A stretch of 64,000 nucleotides of DNA from Arabidopsis thaliana (lineage: Eukaryota > Streptophyta > Magnoliopsida > Brassicales > Brassicaceae). Position numbers and translations under genes: made by a program. Below are positions 10,427 to 22,804 of the stretch, in pieces. Where the stretch lies: assembly GCF_000001735.4 (NCBI RefSeq), contig NC_003070.9, forward strand, positions 4,898,001 through 4,962,000, read 5' to 3'. The notes beneath the pieces are model-generated. The model ran no database searches. It had not been told where the DNA came from and saw nothing but the letters and a program-made list of their open reading frames with translations. Position 1 is the stretch's first letter. Each line of letters begins with the position of its first letter.

Positions 10427-12647
10427 ATGGAAGATACGAAGAAGAAAAAGAAGAAGAATATTAACAACAACCAAGATTCCAAGAAAAAAGAGCGTCATAT
10501 TGTTACTTGGTCACAAGAGGTCTGTACATATATATGATGAAACTCTGTTTTTGTTTTGTATTGCTCTGTTTTTGAGTGATTCTGAAATGGGTTTATGGAG
10601 TTGCAGGAAGATGTTATACTAAGAGAACAAATAACTCTACATGGAACTGAAAAGTGAGCTTTCATTATTCATTTCACTCTTCTGTTTATTTGCTATGAAA
10701 AGTCTTTTTTTTTCTTATATAAAATTTTTTTCCTTGGAAAGTTTTTGTTTTTTGAAAAGATGGATTCTTAAAAGAGGTTGTTGAGATATGGTTTCCGTTG
10801 TGTGTTTTGATGATATTAGTTGGGCGATCATTGCATCAAAGTTCAAAGACAAAAGCACAAGACAATGCAGAAGAAGGTTACTGAATCGATTCAATATCTG
10901 TTTTTCTGTTTTTTTTCTGTAGGCAAAAACTTTCCTGGGTTCTGTTTTGAAATCCGGAGATGGATTTTTGTTTGCAGATGGTATACATACTTAAACTCTG
11001 ATTTCAAAAGAGGAGGTTGGTCCCCTGAAGAAGATATGCTTTTGTGTGAGGTGACTTCACTTACACAGACTTCCATTACATGGATAAGATTTTTAAGTTT
11101 GGTGTTTGTGGTTTATGTCTGATCTTTAATGGACTTTTGTGTGATTGGTTTCTCAGGCACAAAGAGTATTTGGTAATAGATGGACTGAGATAGCAAAGGT
11201 GGTTTCAGGCAGGTATAGCTCAAGCTCAAACTCTAAAGGTGTAGGTGAAGTCATCATTATAAGACCAGAGTGGTTAAACTAATGTTCTGTTCGTTATGTG
11301 TTTTGTAGAACTGATAATGCTGTGAAGAACAGGTTTACAACACTTTGTAAGAAGAGAGCCAAGCATGAAGCTATGACTAAAGACAGCAACTCAAACACCA
11401 AAAGAATGTTGTTCTTAGACGGTATCAGTACACCGCGAAAATCCGAGAATGAAACTCCTATTGCTAAGAAATTGAAGTAAGTTTTGTTTCTTTTTTGATC
11501 AAATAAACTTAAGTTTCCTGAGTGTGTTCACTTTTCACAAATTTCATGGGGGTTTGTTGGTTATTATACAGGAGAAGTCACATTCTAGATCTCACAGAGA
11601 TCAGTAACTATGGAAGGGCCGAGGCATGTGTGAATCAGCAGATAAGGTCTCCATTTTCGGTTTTAGCTCGAAATGCCACTGGTATTGATAGCTTGGAAGA
11701 ACAGAATCAAACAAGCAATGTGAATGAGAGTGATGGTGAAGGGATGTTTCTTAAGAAGGATGATCCAAAAGTGACAGCTTTGATGCAACAAGCTGAACTT
11801 TTAAGCTCCTTGGCGCAGAAAGTTAATGCAGACAACACAGAACAGAGTATGGAGAATGCTTGGAAGGTAAACCAAAAAACAACAAACTTCGCAGCATATC
11901 AAAATAGCGAAAAGTTTCAAGCTTACTAATAACATACCTCTTGTTGTATGCATATATACAGGTTCTTCAGGACTTCTTGAATAAAGGCAAGGAGAATGAT
12001 TTATTCAGATATGGAATACCTGATATAGATTTTAAGATCGAGGAATTTAAGGACCTTATAGAGGATTTGAGGAGTGGTTATGAAGACAATCAATTATCTT
12101 GGAGGTAGCTTTTCATCACCACAAAAATTTTGTGTTCATCTTAAGGTTTTGATTGTATAACCATTTCATTTGATGTTCTTTAGGCAACCTGATCTTCATG
12201 ACTCACCAGCTAGCTCTGAGTATAGTTCCGGATCAACCATCATGGTGGATCAGTCTGGTGATAAAACACAACCATTCTCAGCAGATACTCAGACAGAACA
12301 TAAGCAAGTTGGAGAGGAGTTGCTCGTCCCGAAAAATCCTGATGAGAATATGCCCATCTCAGGCGAAGAAAAGTTCAGCTCGCCTATTCAGGTCACGCCA
12401 TTGTTCAGATCTTTGGCAGACGGTATACCAAGTCCACAGTTCTCCGAAAGTGTAAGCTTCGCACCTTCTTTGTTCATCATACAATACTTAGGCTTTGAAA
12501 AAACAATGAGTCTTAAAAGACTGATTGCTTTTGTAGGAGAGGAGCTTCCTGCTAAAAACACTAGGGATCGAGTCCTCATCTCCATGTCCAAGTGCTAATC
12601 CTTCAAAACCACCCCCTTGCAAAAGAGTCCTTCTCCATAGCTTGTAA
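10427..12647 (+). CDS. FLP: FOUR LIPS / MYB124, atypical R2R3-MYB transcription factor
   Basis: Ten exons: 10427-10519, 10607-10653, 10820-10876, 10978-11050, 11157-11212, 11309-11476, 11572-11866, 11962-12104, 12184-12451 and 12537-12647. They sum to 1311 nt, or 436 residues, the length I recall for FLP. The N-terminus is Lys-rich, partly from a GAA-repeat tract that spans the start codon. MYB repeat R2 is at about residues 24-76 (TWSQEEDVILREQ, NWAIIASKF, RQCRRRW) and R3 at about 77-128 (GGWSPEEDMLLCEAQ, NRWTEIAKVV, NAVKNRF). Splitting the MYB repeats over so many exons is typical of the FLP/MYB88 pair. The acidic C-terminal part has no further known domain. In Arabidopsis, FLP with MYB88 limits the guard mother cell to one symmetric division by repressing cell-cycle genes, and also acts in root gravitropism and female reproductive development. 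It acts in the nucleus. The gene converges with UTR3. Confidence 0.97.
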
Positions 12648-13361
12648 ACCAACCAACCATCTCTCTCATACCCTAAACCGCGGTTTAGTCTCCATGGAGA
12701 CGTAATTTTTTCCACTTTTGCTTAGATTTCATATTAGGTTTTGCAGCCATATCGGCCTGGAAGTTTTTGTGAAGCGGGCATGCCATGATCTGCATTCCTC
12801 CCTCAAGGTTTTTAAGTTTCTTTCCTGGTCCTAGAATGTTAACGGTAACATTTTCTAGCCCCATCAAAGAATGTTCTCAAGAATCTGCCATATACTCAGA
12901 TTCAGATTTCTCTTTCTTTTCTTACTTAACATAAGGAAGCCATCTACAAAAGAAGGCACCAGTGTGTCTTTAAGAAAAAATTCTTTGGTTTGTCTCTAAG
13001 GGCTTTACTCAGATACATCATCTGAGCATTTTCCCCAGATTTCTTGATTTGTTTTCATCATCTCTGTACAGAATCTCTATCACATATATATAAAGAAGTT
13101 TTCCAGAGTGTAACTTTAGGAAAAATGAAAAACTCAGAAGGAAGAGTTTGTTGTATTGTTAAGACAAATATATATGAGTGGAAATATATGATTTGTCTTT
13201 TGGTTTGATATATATAAGTTTCTTCTAATGCATTAGTTTACATTTTGCTAATGGACTAAGCTTTCTTCTCTCTAACTTTCAGACATATTTGGAAGTAAAA
13301 AGTTTCCAAATCAAAAACAATTTTCTTGAAGAATTAAATATTTTGATCCCCAATCTCAGCT
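12648..13361. other. Convergent 3' region between FLP and UTR3
   Basis: 714 bp between the two stop codons. It should hold both 3' UTRs. AT-rich stretches near 13080-13230 could supply poly(A) signals. No other gene is seen. Overlapping 3' ends, giving natural antisense transcripts, are possible but not shown. Confidence 0.5.
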
Positions 13362-15029
13362 TCAGGCCTTTTTCTTCTTCTGCATTCTCTGCAGCTTCCT
13401 CCATTTCAGGTAAATTTGGTAAGACAATCCACCGAACACCATCGACACACATCCCCATTGTTTGGAAGATAACGGATTCCCGCTCAAAACTGAAGATACC
13501 ACGATGCTTACAAACTTCCTGGTTGTGGTTATGGTCGTGTTAGCTAGAGACCCGAATCTGCTTATTGTCAAGAAGATGAAGTTTTGGCCTACTGCACCGC
13601 ATAAACAGTACATAAGAATGTCCCATGCTGCCTCAGGGTGTTGCTTGCAGAACTGCACAGCTTCAAATCCGCTCCCATGTGGCAATCCAAACATGTAGAC
13701 CATGTTGTATATGGTTCCCCATAAATTCATTCCCAGCATTATGTCCCATGCGTTAGTTTTGGGGTACCTGTATCCATGTATGGCGATGATTAATGTCCAA
13801 CATCTAGACCATGTTGTAGATGTCAGACTGGGTTAAGTATCTGACAGAATGTCAAGAGTCATACCTTGCGGTAATGGAATCCTGGGTTGCGTTTGTGAAT
13901 CCATCAAAGGCAAGGTTTAAGAAGCAAAGCCCGTAACCAAGGGGTGCATTGGGATGTGCTAGCTTGCTGATGGTTTTAGAGCTTGTCTGTAAACCAAGTC
14001 AAAGACGGTTTACTACATTTCCACAGACAAAGTATAACAAAGATTATGATCAAAGTTCCTGAATGCAGATTTGCCTACCTTAAGAAGGGCAAACATAGAT
14101 ACTCCTCCGGCAACAAGAAAGGTGCAAAGATACTCAGGCAAAGTGTATCTTATGCCATAAACTAAGGAGCCCATCAGCATAACTACATGAAAGAAAAAAC
14201 ATATATAAGATACACATAGCAGCAGTTGAGAGCGATTATGGATTGATGCTCTAAATTGACACCTCACCTGGAATCATTTTGGAAGATTTTGCAAGGACCT
14301 GCAAGAAGCAAGTTTTGCATCAATATTACTTCCCAAGAAAGGTTATTACCTCAACTATCAACCATAATCAAGAAAAATGAGGTTTTTATTACACTAACAA
14401 TGCCTAATTTACCTGAGCTGGGTAACTAATATACTTTAAAGCTTCAATGCCCATAGCAGGACCAATGGTATTAGTAATGCCAGCACTCCAATACGTCCAC
14501 CATGGGGCTCCACCAGAACCTCCGTTGGACCAGAGCTTAATCACTGCTCATAATCAATCAAAAATACTTCAGTTCCATTTATTCGTCTGTTATAAACTTA
14601 TAATTCTAAGGAATAAACAATGAAGATGCCCTACTCACTTATATAAGACCAAACCAAGCAGATTACATTCTGAGCCAAATTCAGAAATGCAAGATGCTCG
14701 AATCTCTTCCCATCTTCACCAAATTTCTTCGTCGACCTAATTCGAAAATGTTAGAGTTCTATCAGCTACATTTCTATAAATTTCCAATAATTGCAAACGC
14801 ATCACCAACCAGGATTCCGAGAATAGAAACAATCTCGAACAAACAGAATCGAGCAATGTCGAGAGAAAATAATCAACGAGCTAAAATAAGATTGATCGAT
14901 TTCGACCCTAACGAGTTTTACTTACAAGGTCTCTTGAAGAATGCCTTGGTATATGTAAGCTGCCCAGATCCCAGCGACACAGAACGACAATAACAGAACT
15001 CGCCGGAGACCGGAACCGTGAGATTCCAT
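13362..15029 (-). CDS. UTR3: UDP-galactose/UDP-glucose transporter 3 (ER nucleotide-sugar transporter)
   Basis: Seven exons on the minus strand: 15029-14926, 14736-14639, 14543-14413, 14298-14268, 14182-14079, 13986-13865 and 13767-13362, for 331 residues, the expected family length. The start MESHGSGLRRVLLLSFCVAG leads into the first membrane span. Many hydrophobic segments follow, with family motifs such as TNTIGPAMGIEALKYISYPAQ and the helix LCTFLVAGGVSMFALL. The C-terminus KKKKA is a dilysine (KKxx-type) ER-retention signal. In Arabidopsis, UTR1 and UTR3 move UDP-glucose (and UDP-galactose in assays) into the ER. There UDP-glucose feeds glycoprotein folding quality control, and the pair is needed for pollen and embryo-sac development. 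A CCAAT-N10-CACG element lies upstream at 15197-15215, in keeping with reported induction by unfolded-protein stress. Confidence 0.96.
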
Positions 15030-15196
15030 CGCCGCACGTCGCTTATTGTTTTATCCGACGGAGCTCCGGCGAAAATTTGAATTTCAATTTTACGCTATTT
15101 GATCAGTTTTGCGATCAAATTATGAGATCGGTCTGAAGTGGAAACGAAAGTTATTAGAGAGAGTGTAGGAGGCGCGAGAAAGACGTAGATTTTCCA

Positions 15197-15215
15197 CGTG
15201 TAACTGTGTCATTGG
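15197..15215 (-). promoter_or_regulatory. ER stress response element (CCAAT-N10-CACG) of UTR3
   Basis: On the minus strand the sequence reads CCAAT, exactly ten bases, then CACG. It starts 168 bp upstream of the UTR3 ATG and is in gene orientation. This is the plant ERSE pattern, bound by NF-Y together with stress bZIP factors (bZIP28, bZIP60). The CACG is part of a G-box at 15195-15200. A second ATTGG next to a GACGTGG (15242-15259) lies just upstream. Confidence 0.7.
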
Positions 15216-17858
15216 CTTAATAATCTGACATGACACTTCTGATTGGCTATAGGACGTGGATTTATTTCTGGAATCCAAGTCATATGCACATTCATGTCTG
15301 AGATAGGAATGGGAACTATGTGCCGTTTTATTGTCATGAAAACGTCACGCAGTTTCCTAGAACTTGTAAACGGATGTTCTTTTTACAGCTTGGGCCTTAA
15401 TTTGATTAAGCAAACTTGCACACAGCTAATCATGTCAGTTTGACTAACTGATGAATTCATACAAATCTAAGATCACTTGTGGTAAGAAAATGAAAGAAAA
15501 AGGCGTATATACACAAATGGAGGAAAGTTGCCAACATGATTTAATTGATTAAAATTTAGTGATGACCCATTGTTAAGATTACTAAAACAAAATATGATAT
15601 ATCTTAAAGTAAATGTGACAATAACGTCAACATAGCGAGAAAAGTTTGAAATATCGAATTTCCATTATATTAAAACAAGGTATCACATGCATGCACTCAT
15701 GCATAGTTCATTATGATTTGAGTAATTTTCTATACGAATAATATTATACTATATCTCAATGAAAATAGAAGTTATATATATTGGGAAACGGAATTTATAT
15801 GACATACTTAATCCTCATGGGAGAACCAATTATACATTTTGAAGAGTCAAAAGTCAAAACTCAAAAGAGTGACTCTTACCGGATACAAAATGAAAATAGA
15901 AGTCTTGGTGAGATAACAAATTAATGTGTAACATAACAATATAATATCATAAAAGATTCCAAATGGGGCTTTTGTCCACACGTGATATGCAATATGCAAA
16001 AGAAAAAAGAACTCTCTTTCGATCTGCCGGTCAATAACAATGTGAATATAGATTAACTGATTAATAAGTAGTTTCTTGGGTCAATGCATGGGATATTATA
16101 TTTAAGAAATACACCAAAAATGTATTCGACGTTAGCCACCACGTTCCATTAAAAATTCAAATCTAAATGATGATTACCGTCGTCTACATCTATGATTACA
16201 AATTTTTTGTCTACTATGCGTTTAGTTATTTACCATGGTTTGACGATTATATATATAACACACATAAATTATGACGGTTTAACGTTGTCTCTTAACTCAA
16301 AACTTAATTTTACAAAAATATTATTTAAGAGTTGAATCTCATACTTTAATTATTCATTTGGTCAACTAGAATGCGAAAAATCCACAATACTTCGTAACTA
16401 ATTTCGGGTCCTTTAAATCTTGATCACCTGTTGATCAACAAAAGATCTACACATAAAGATTGATTCATCCATTGACTAAACTTTTATTTATCGAAGAAAG
16501 ACTATATATATCTAATGCATGCATGCCATATGCACAATAATCTAATAGTAAATCCAATACGTCTCAGAAAGATAAAATCGTCCATAATACCAAATTTTAT
16601 TCTAAGGTTTTGATATCTCTCATAATTTGGAAGTGTATGTAAAAGTTTCTTAAACATAAATATAACATCCAAAGAAAAGTTGTAAACACTTAACATCTTG
16701 ATTGAAGGGGAATCTCGCTAATAATTGTGACTGAACGATAGTAAGTATTATTGTAAAATATCGATCAAAATTTCAACGATATGGGCGATCCAGACCCACC
16801 ACTTTGTTGTCCCTTAGCAGACGTCAACCATGACCATAATTAGTTAAAAAAAACACCAAACAAAAACCACAACTTCCTTTTAATTCTTTTTAAATTCTAA
16901 ATTTCAGACTAACAAAAAGTATTCATAAGCTGTTTCATGTATGAATTTAATATCATGAATACTAATAACTTGAGCCATTAACTTTAACCAAAAAAAAAAA
17001 CTTGAACAATCTAATATAATTCCCTGTAACATTTAAAAGATGGAGATGGGAAAACAAGAATTCTAAAGAAACATTGTAAAAATGAAACAGAGACAAATAT
17101 TTTCAAGCAAGTCTTGTTTCATTTCATTTCTGTTTGAAAAATGACAAGTTTAAAGTCATGTCTCATATGTGTAATATTATTAACTTTAAAATATAACAAA
17201 ATAAATATCTTTGATTACTTTTTGAAATGTTTTTTATCTCAAGAATTTGGAAATTTTCGTTGATTGATACATTATAAAATCTGAAAATTAGATGTGAAAC
17301 ACGACTTTTTGTCCACCACCAATCCTCCTAGAAATTATCAGTTTATCACTCGATTACTGAATGAATGAATGAGTTATCTCTGAAAAGTTGTCGTACCATT
17401 TATTATCCCACGCGGATTTACTGCCGTGAGCATGACGTTACCGTATCTATCTCAAATTACTAAAATTGTCCTTTCCGATGGCCGTCTAAAGGAACTAACT
17501 CGAGGGCATTTTGTCATTTTGAGAAATTGTTATGAGTTTGAGTACAAAACAAAAGGACACGACGACTTTGTATTATTTGCTTCAAATCCTCTGTTCTTCA
17601 CCTTCCTTGTTCCTTCTTCTCTCCTTCTTTTTTATATAGATTTTCCTTTCATGTTGTAATACTTTTATTCTATTAGCGTTCATATTCAGCTAAACAGACA
17701 TTGCGCCGCCGTTAAGTCGAAAGGATAGAAAGAAATTAAAGAAAGAAGAAGCTTGTTGTCTTTGCTTCTTGAGGCTCTCTTCTTGTCTTGATCATCTGTT
17801 ACGTTGTTCCACGAAAAGAACAGTAGCTTTGTCTCTCCATATAGGGTTATTATCTGAA
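15216..17858. other. 2.6 kb intergenic region between UTR3 and APK2A promoters
   Basis: A divergent promoter region. It is AT-rich with no convincing open frame; the frame at 17426-17659 lies in the presumed APK2A promoter and looks non-coding. Pyrimidine-rich leader-like sequence begins at about 17580. No RNA gene or transposon was recognised. Confidence 0.5.
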
Positions 17859-19959
17859 ATGGGTAATTGTTTAGATTCATCAGCTAAAGTGGATAATAGC
17901 AACCATAGCCCACATGCTAATTCTGGTAACTATTTCCTCTCAAGTCTTTATTGCTTAATTGGGTTCTATGTTACAGTTTCTTGGATATTTCTTCTTATTC
18001 TCAAAATGGGTTTTTCGAATAAGTAATTTGTCCATCTCTGGATCATCAAAAGTCAAACTCTTTTGAATTGCTCTGTTTAGTACATGTGTTTGATCCATGT
18101 TTGTATCTGTATTGATGTTCTTAGCATCATGAGTTTGATTGAAAACACACCAAACTAAAGAGATTTTACTATGTTTGAATGATCATTTTAATAGCTTCTT
18201 CGGGCTCTAAAGTTTCAAGCAAGACAAGCCGTTCAACGGGTCCTTCAGGACTAAGCACAACTTCTTACAGCACAGATAGTAGTTTTGGGCCATTACCAAC
18301 ACTTAGGACAGAAGGAGAGATACTTTCATCGCCTAACCTAAAAGCTTTCACTTTCAACGAACTCAAGAACGCGACTAAGAACTTTCGTCAAGATAATCTA
18401 CTAGGGGAAGGAGGTTTCGGTTGTGTATTCAAAGGATGGATTGATCAAACATCTCTCACTGCTTCACGTCCCGGTTCTGGAATCGTTGTTGCTGTTAAGC
18501 AGCTTAAGCCTGAAGGTTTTCAAGGTCATAAAGAGTGGTTGGTAAGTTCGGTTTCTCGCCCTTTTTCGGTTCACCGTGATTAATGAGTGTGTGTTTGCTG
18601 ACATTTTGAGATATTGTTTTTTTTTTTTTTTTCAGACTGAAGTAAACTATCTTGGTCAACTTAGTCACCCAAATCTTGTATTACTAGTTGGGTATTGCGC
18701 GGAAGGCGAAAACCGGCTTCTTGTATATGAATTCATGCCAAAAGGAAGCTTGGAGAATCATCTTTTTAGACGTATGTTTTCAGCAACTCAACAATCTTGA
18801 ATTCAAGAAGAATCTTACATGTTTCTTTGTTTTTCAGTTTTCTTATAATCATCCGGTCAATGTTACTTGCAGGTGGGGCGCAGCCACTTACATGGGCAAT
18901 AAGGATGAAAGTGGCGGTAGGTGCAGCTAAAGGGCTAACTTTTCTTCATGAAGCAAAGTCACAAGTGATATACAGAGACTTTAAAGCTGCTAACATTCTA
19001 CTCGACGCTGTAATAAACCCGAGCATATACTCTCTATAACCACTTTCGGGATTTGCTTCTGATTCCTAACTGTTTGAAACTGTGTCTAAATGCAGGACTT
19101 CAATGCTAAGCTTTCAGATTTCGGATTGGCAAAAGCAGGTCCTACTGGTGATAATACACATGTGTCAACAAAGGTCATTGGTACTCATGGATATGCAGCT
19201 CCTGAATATGTTGCCACAGGTTTGTTCTAAACTTACATACGCGGTAATAAACTAGACAATACCACGAGCCCATCTATGGTCTCAATAAGGTTTTATCAGT
19301 TTCTGTGTAAGACAACTTCACAAGCTTTTTCCAAGAATGTTTCAAAACCTTTGACTTATTAATCTCGAAACGCTTTATCTTTCTCCAAGAACTCGTCAAG
19401 AGCTTTGACATTAACCAAAAATCTTTGACCTTTAGATTGTTTTTGTTTTCTCTAAGAACTCATCTAAACCTCATCTTCATCCACTGCAGGTAGATTAACC
19501 GCAAAGAGTGATGTGTACAGCTTCGGGGTCGTGCTACTAGAACTAATATCAGGACGGCGTGCCATGGACAATTCGAATGGAGGAAACGAGTATAGTCTTG
19601 TAGATTGGGCAACACCGTACCTTGGCGATAAGCGAAAGCTTTTTCGCATAATGGACACGAAACTAGGGGGTCAATATCCACAAAAGGGAGCTTTCACAGC
19701 TGCTAATCTTGCATTGCAATGCTTAAATCCCGATGCAAAACTCCGGCCAAAAATGTCAGAGGTTTTAGTCACATTAGAACAGCTAGAATCCGTTGCTAAA
19801 CCTGGAACCAAACACACCCAAATGGAATCTCCAAGATTTCATCATTCTTCTGTTATGCAGAAATCTCCGGTAAGATATAGTCATGATCGGCCTCTGCTGC
19901 ACATGACTCCTGGTGCATCGCCTTTACCTTCTTACACTCAATCTCCTCGTGTAAGATGA
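17859..19959 (+). CDS. APK2A: Receptor-like cytoplasmic kinase APK2A / PBL2 (RLCK VII)
   Basis: Six exons, 17859-17925, 18195-18541, 18636-18771, 18873-19009, 19096-19219 and 19490-19959, give 426 residues. MGNC at the start is a myristoylation and palmitoylation site for plasma-membrane anchoring. The kinase domain has the Gly-loop [12 protein letters not shown] (Lys124), YRD (Asp219, the usual RLCK VII variant of HRD), DFG (237-239) and the activation loop ending in [10 protein letters not shown]. The C-terminal tail is Ser/Pro-rich. Known biology: PBL2 is uridylylated by the Xanthomonas effector AvrAC in its activation loop and is then recruited to the ZAR1-RKS1 immune receptor as a decoy. 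Translation places Ser and Thr at 253 and 254, the sites I recall as modified. It therefore belongs to immune signalling at the plasma membrane. Converges with IQD28. Confidence 0.97.
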
Positions 19960-20347
19960 AACACATTTAAGAAAACAGATCGTGCTTTATGCTTGTATGT
20001 GTACTATATGTAAAAATGCAGGCTTGTCTGTGTAATTAGAGAGGAGTGATTGCAAAGGTTTATACAGAGATTAACTATTTACTTCAACTATTTTGTGTCT
20101 TCAAACATATCAGAGTAAATTGAAGCAAGATATGAAAATGATGTAATAGACTAGACATGAACACTGACCAAACACTCTCTAAACTCACCAAACCAAACCA
20201 AAATGCAGAGGAAACACACTAAGTAATTGAATTCGACCATGTAAGATGAGTAGATGACACTCTCTTTTGCCTGAGCCTTCACCGTTTCCAGTCGGTTCTG
20301 GTTGACTTGTCTGAAACAATCAAGAAAGATATGGGTTAAAAGGTTAT
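19960..20347. other. Convergent 3' region between APK2A and IQD28
   Basis: 388 bp between stop codons, holding both 3' UTRs. Nothing else is seen. Confidence 0.5.
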
Positions 20348-22761
20348 TTATCTGAGTAAAGCTTCAATACTTTTATAAGAATTCTGTAAATTTGAGTCTT
20401 GCTTACGAGTTATGTCCTTGGAAGAAGTAAAAGATTTGTCGCCGTTCATAGATCCTTTGGCAGAGGCTAAGAGAAGTTTTTGAGCCCTTGGAGACATAGT
20501 AGTAGTACTCAGCTTACCATTGGCTGGAGAAGGCAGTGAATGGCGCCGTAATGCCCCATTTATCTCAGTCTTCGCTTGGGCAAACCTCGGAGAGGCTTCT
20601 CCTTTGACTCTGGCCTTTGCAGATGCAGTCGGGGCCATGTAGCTGGGGATTTTCCGTCCGCTAAGGGTAAGCCCATCATCTTGTTTGTCAATATTTGCAG
20701 GCAGCAATGCTCGTTTTTCACTTTGCTTTGTGTTATCAGAACCAACATTACCATTCTCAGAGCTTACCTTCACATCTGCACATTTAAGGGCTTCGGCTTT
20801 GTCACTGGTCTCTGCAGTTTTCAGTTCATCTTCCTCCGTCCTATCCAAAACTGGTGACTTCTCATCTTTTACAATATCAAATTCGATGGGAACTGCATCA
20901 GCTTTATCTTTCTCTTTTTCACCAAATTCAATATTGTCTCCTCCTTCAAGAACCTTTCCTTCAGACTCTATCTGCACAGAATCTCCAGTATCTTTTTCTT
21001 TTCCAGAAGACTCGATATTGTCTCCTTCTTCAAGAACCTTCCTTTCAGGCTCTATCTGCACAGGATCTGCAGTATCTTTCTCCTTTTCAGTAAACACAAT
21101 ATTTTCTCCTTCTCCTCCTTCAAGAACATTCCCTGAAACCTTCCCTTCAGACTCTATCTGCACAGAATCTGTAGTATCTTTCTCCTTTTCAGCAAACTCA
21201 ATATTGTCTCCTCCTTCAAGAACATTCTCTGAAACTTTCCCTTCAGGCTGTATTTGCACAGAAGAATCTGGAATATCTTTCTTCTTCTTCTCAGCAGATC
21301 TAAGGGTGGCTTTCTTTGACCCGTTCGAAAGAGAAGACCTTTTGAGACTAGGACTGGGCTTCTCATCTTTAATCTCCAAAGGCGACCCCTCCTTTGAGCC
21401 GCTTCTACTTTTTCTCGAATTGTGATTTGCTTTGTCACTCTCATTTCTCAGGGGATCTTTACTAAGCGTGGAAGCCTTCCTCACATTTCGTTTAGGTTTA
21501 TTTCTTTCAGCTGTAAAACGGCTAGGGCCAGTTCCACTAGTTGTGCCAGATGGTTTCTTGATACTTCGCTTTGGCCTTTTCTTTTCTGCTTCAACCACTG
21601 CTTGGTAGTTTCGCTTCTTTGACTGAGATTTTGGAATCTCAATCCTAGGTACTCGTGAACCAGAAGACCAAACTTGTAATTGTGTCCAGCGTTCAAGCCA
21701 AACCTTGGCTGAGTTAGGTTCCTCAGGACCATACTGGATCTTCAGAGGCAATGCAGTTGGTGAAGAAGCTAGAAGCTGAAAAGCCAGAGAAATAATAAGT
21801 TACAAACCAGAAAAGCCAATGTTGTGTTGCAAGATTGGTAAATCCGGGTTTACTGAGCAGGAGTTATGGAAATTATTATTCCACCAAGAACCATGAAACA
21901 TAAGTTAAAGATACCTTATCAACAAAGACGAACTTTGTGGGATTATCCATCCAACTACACGTGCTCGATTGCAAAACTTCTGAATCACTTGCTTCCTAAT
22001 AGAAGAAAGAAAATTGCAGCTTGATTATAACAAGCCTACAAAATCAGCCAACTATGTAATGAAGGCGTGATAAAGAGTCTCTACCATATGTTTTTTCTGA
22101 AACTGAATCGCAATATCTGAAGATCTAGCTTTCTGGCCACGAACAAGAGCCTGAAACTTCACAATTCCCCATATACATGAATATGTAGCAATGGCTTGTC
22201 TTCTCACCAAGTGACCACGGATAACTGCCTGCAGCCTGATGATACCTTTAAGAGTTCGAAATGCTCTACGTGCCTTCAGTAGATGAATAAAAAAACATCA
22301 TTAACACTACCAACTCTATTCACGTAGATTTGTCTTTGTTATGGCAAAGAATAAGTACCTGATGAGCTCTGAAGGTAGCTTGAACCTTAATTGCAGCTTG
22401 TTCAAGCTCGACTTCTCCCAAGTCATTCCTTGACTCGAGATTATCCTTGGACTCATCACCATTGATTGGAGAAACCACATTTTGAGCAGTAGAAGCTGGA
22501 ACTGGTTGTGATGAAACCACCGGAGGATCAACTGTTAAGTTTGACAAATCTTCTGTCACCGATTCCACCAGCTCTTCTTTCTTAGCAGATTTCTTTGTAC
22601 ATGTGAACAACATTACAGTTAGAATAATCCTCATTCATTTTAAGGATGAGTTAGGAATCCCAAACTCTTACCAGTTTCTGGCTTCGGTTATCCGAATTCG
22701 ACTTAGGCGACTTCTTCCCGAGAAGCAAAGTCTTGATCCATTTACCAGGAGTCTTTCCCAT
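20348..22761 (-). CDS. IQD28: IQ-domain protein IQD28 (calmodulin-binding, IQ67 family)
   Basis: Five coding exons: 22761-22672, 22592-22359, 22273-22085, 21995-21915 and 21775-20348, about 673 residues. The acceptor of exon 2 is the least certain; using the next AG would remove four residues. The N-terminus MGKTPGKWIKTLLLGKK is typical of the family. The IQ67 domain starts with LEQAAIKVQATFRAHQ at the end of exon 2 and continues with RRAFRTLKGIIRLQAVIRGH in exon 3. The intron lies after codon 16 of IQ67 in phase 0, a family hallmark. The long basic, Ser-rich C-terminal part contains diverging acidic repeats (20883-21270). IQD proteins bind calmodulin in a calcium-sensitive way and act as scaffolds at microtubules, plasma membrane or nucleus. 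The specific role of IQD28 is not evident here. Confidence 0.93.
20883..21270 (-). repeat. Coding tandem repeats in IQD28 (about 4.5 units)
   Basis: The protein repeats a unit of roughly 26-33 residues: D-x-VQIE-x-EGKV, (S-x-NV)LEGG-x-NIEF, x-EKEKDT. The units begin near DSSVQIQPEG, DSVQIESEG, DPVQIEPER, DSVQIESEG and the partial DAVPIEFD. Units one and two carry an extra S-E/G-NV segment and unit two an extra GE. The opposite strand happens to stay open through the repeats. Confidence 0.85.
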
Positions 22762-22804
22762 TCTTGATGGCGCCTAAAAATAATGAGTTGCTAAACGTAG
22801 AAAC

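Noticed and set aside
20685..21425. 246-codon frame antisense to IQD28
   Set aside because: It lies opposite the IQD28 repeats, is almost pure Ser/Phe/Pro/Leu and stays open because the sense strand uses few codons; no start context or domain.
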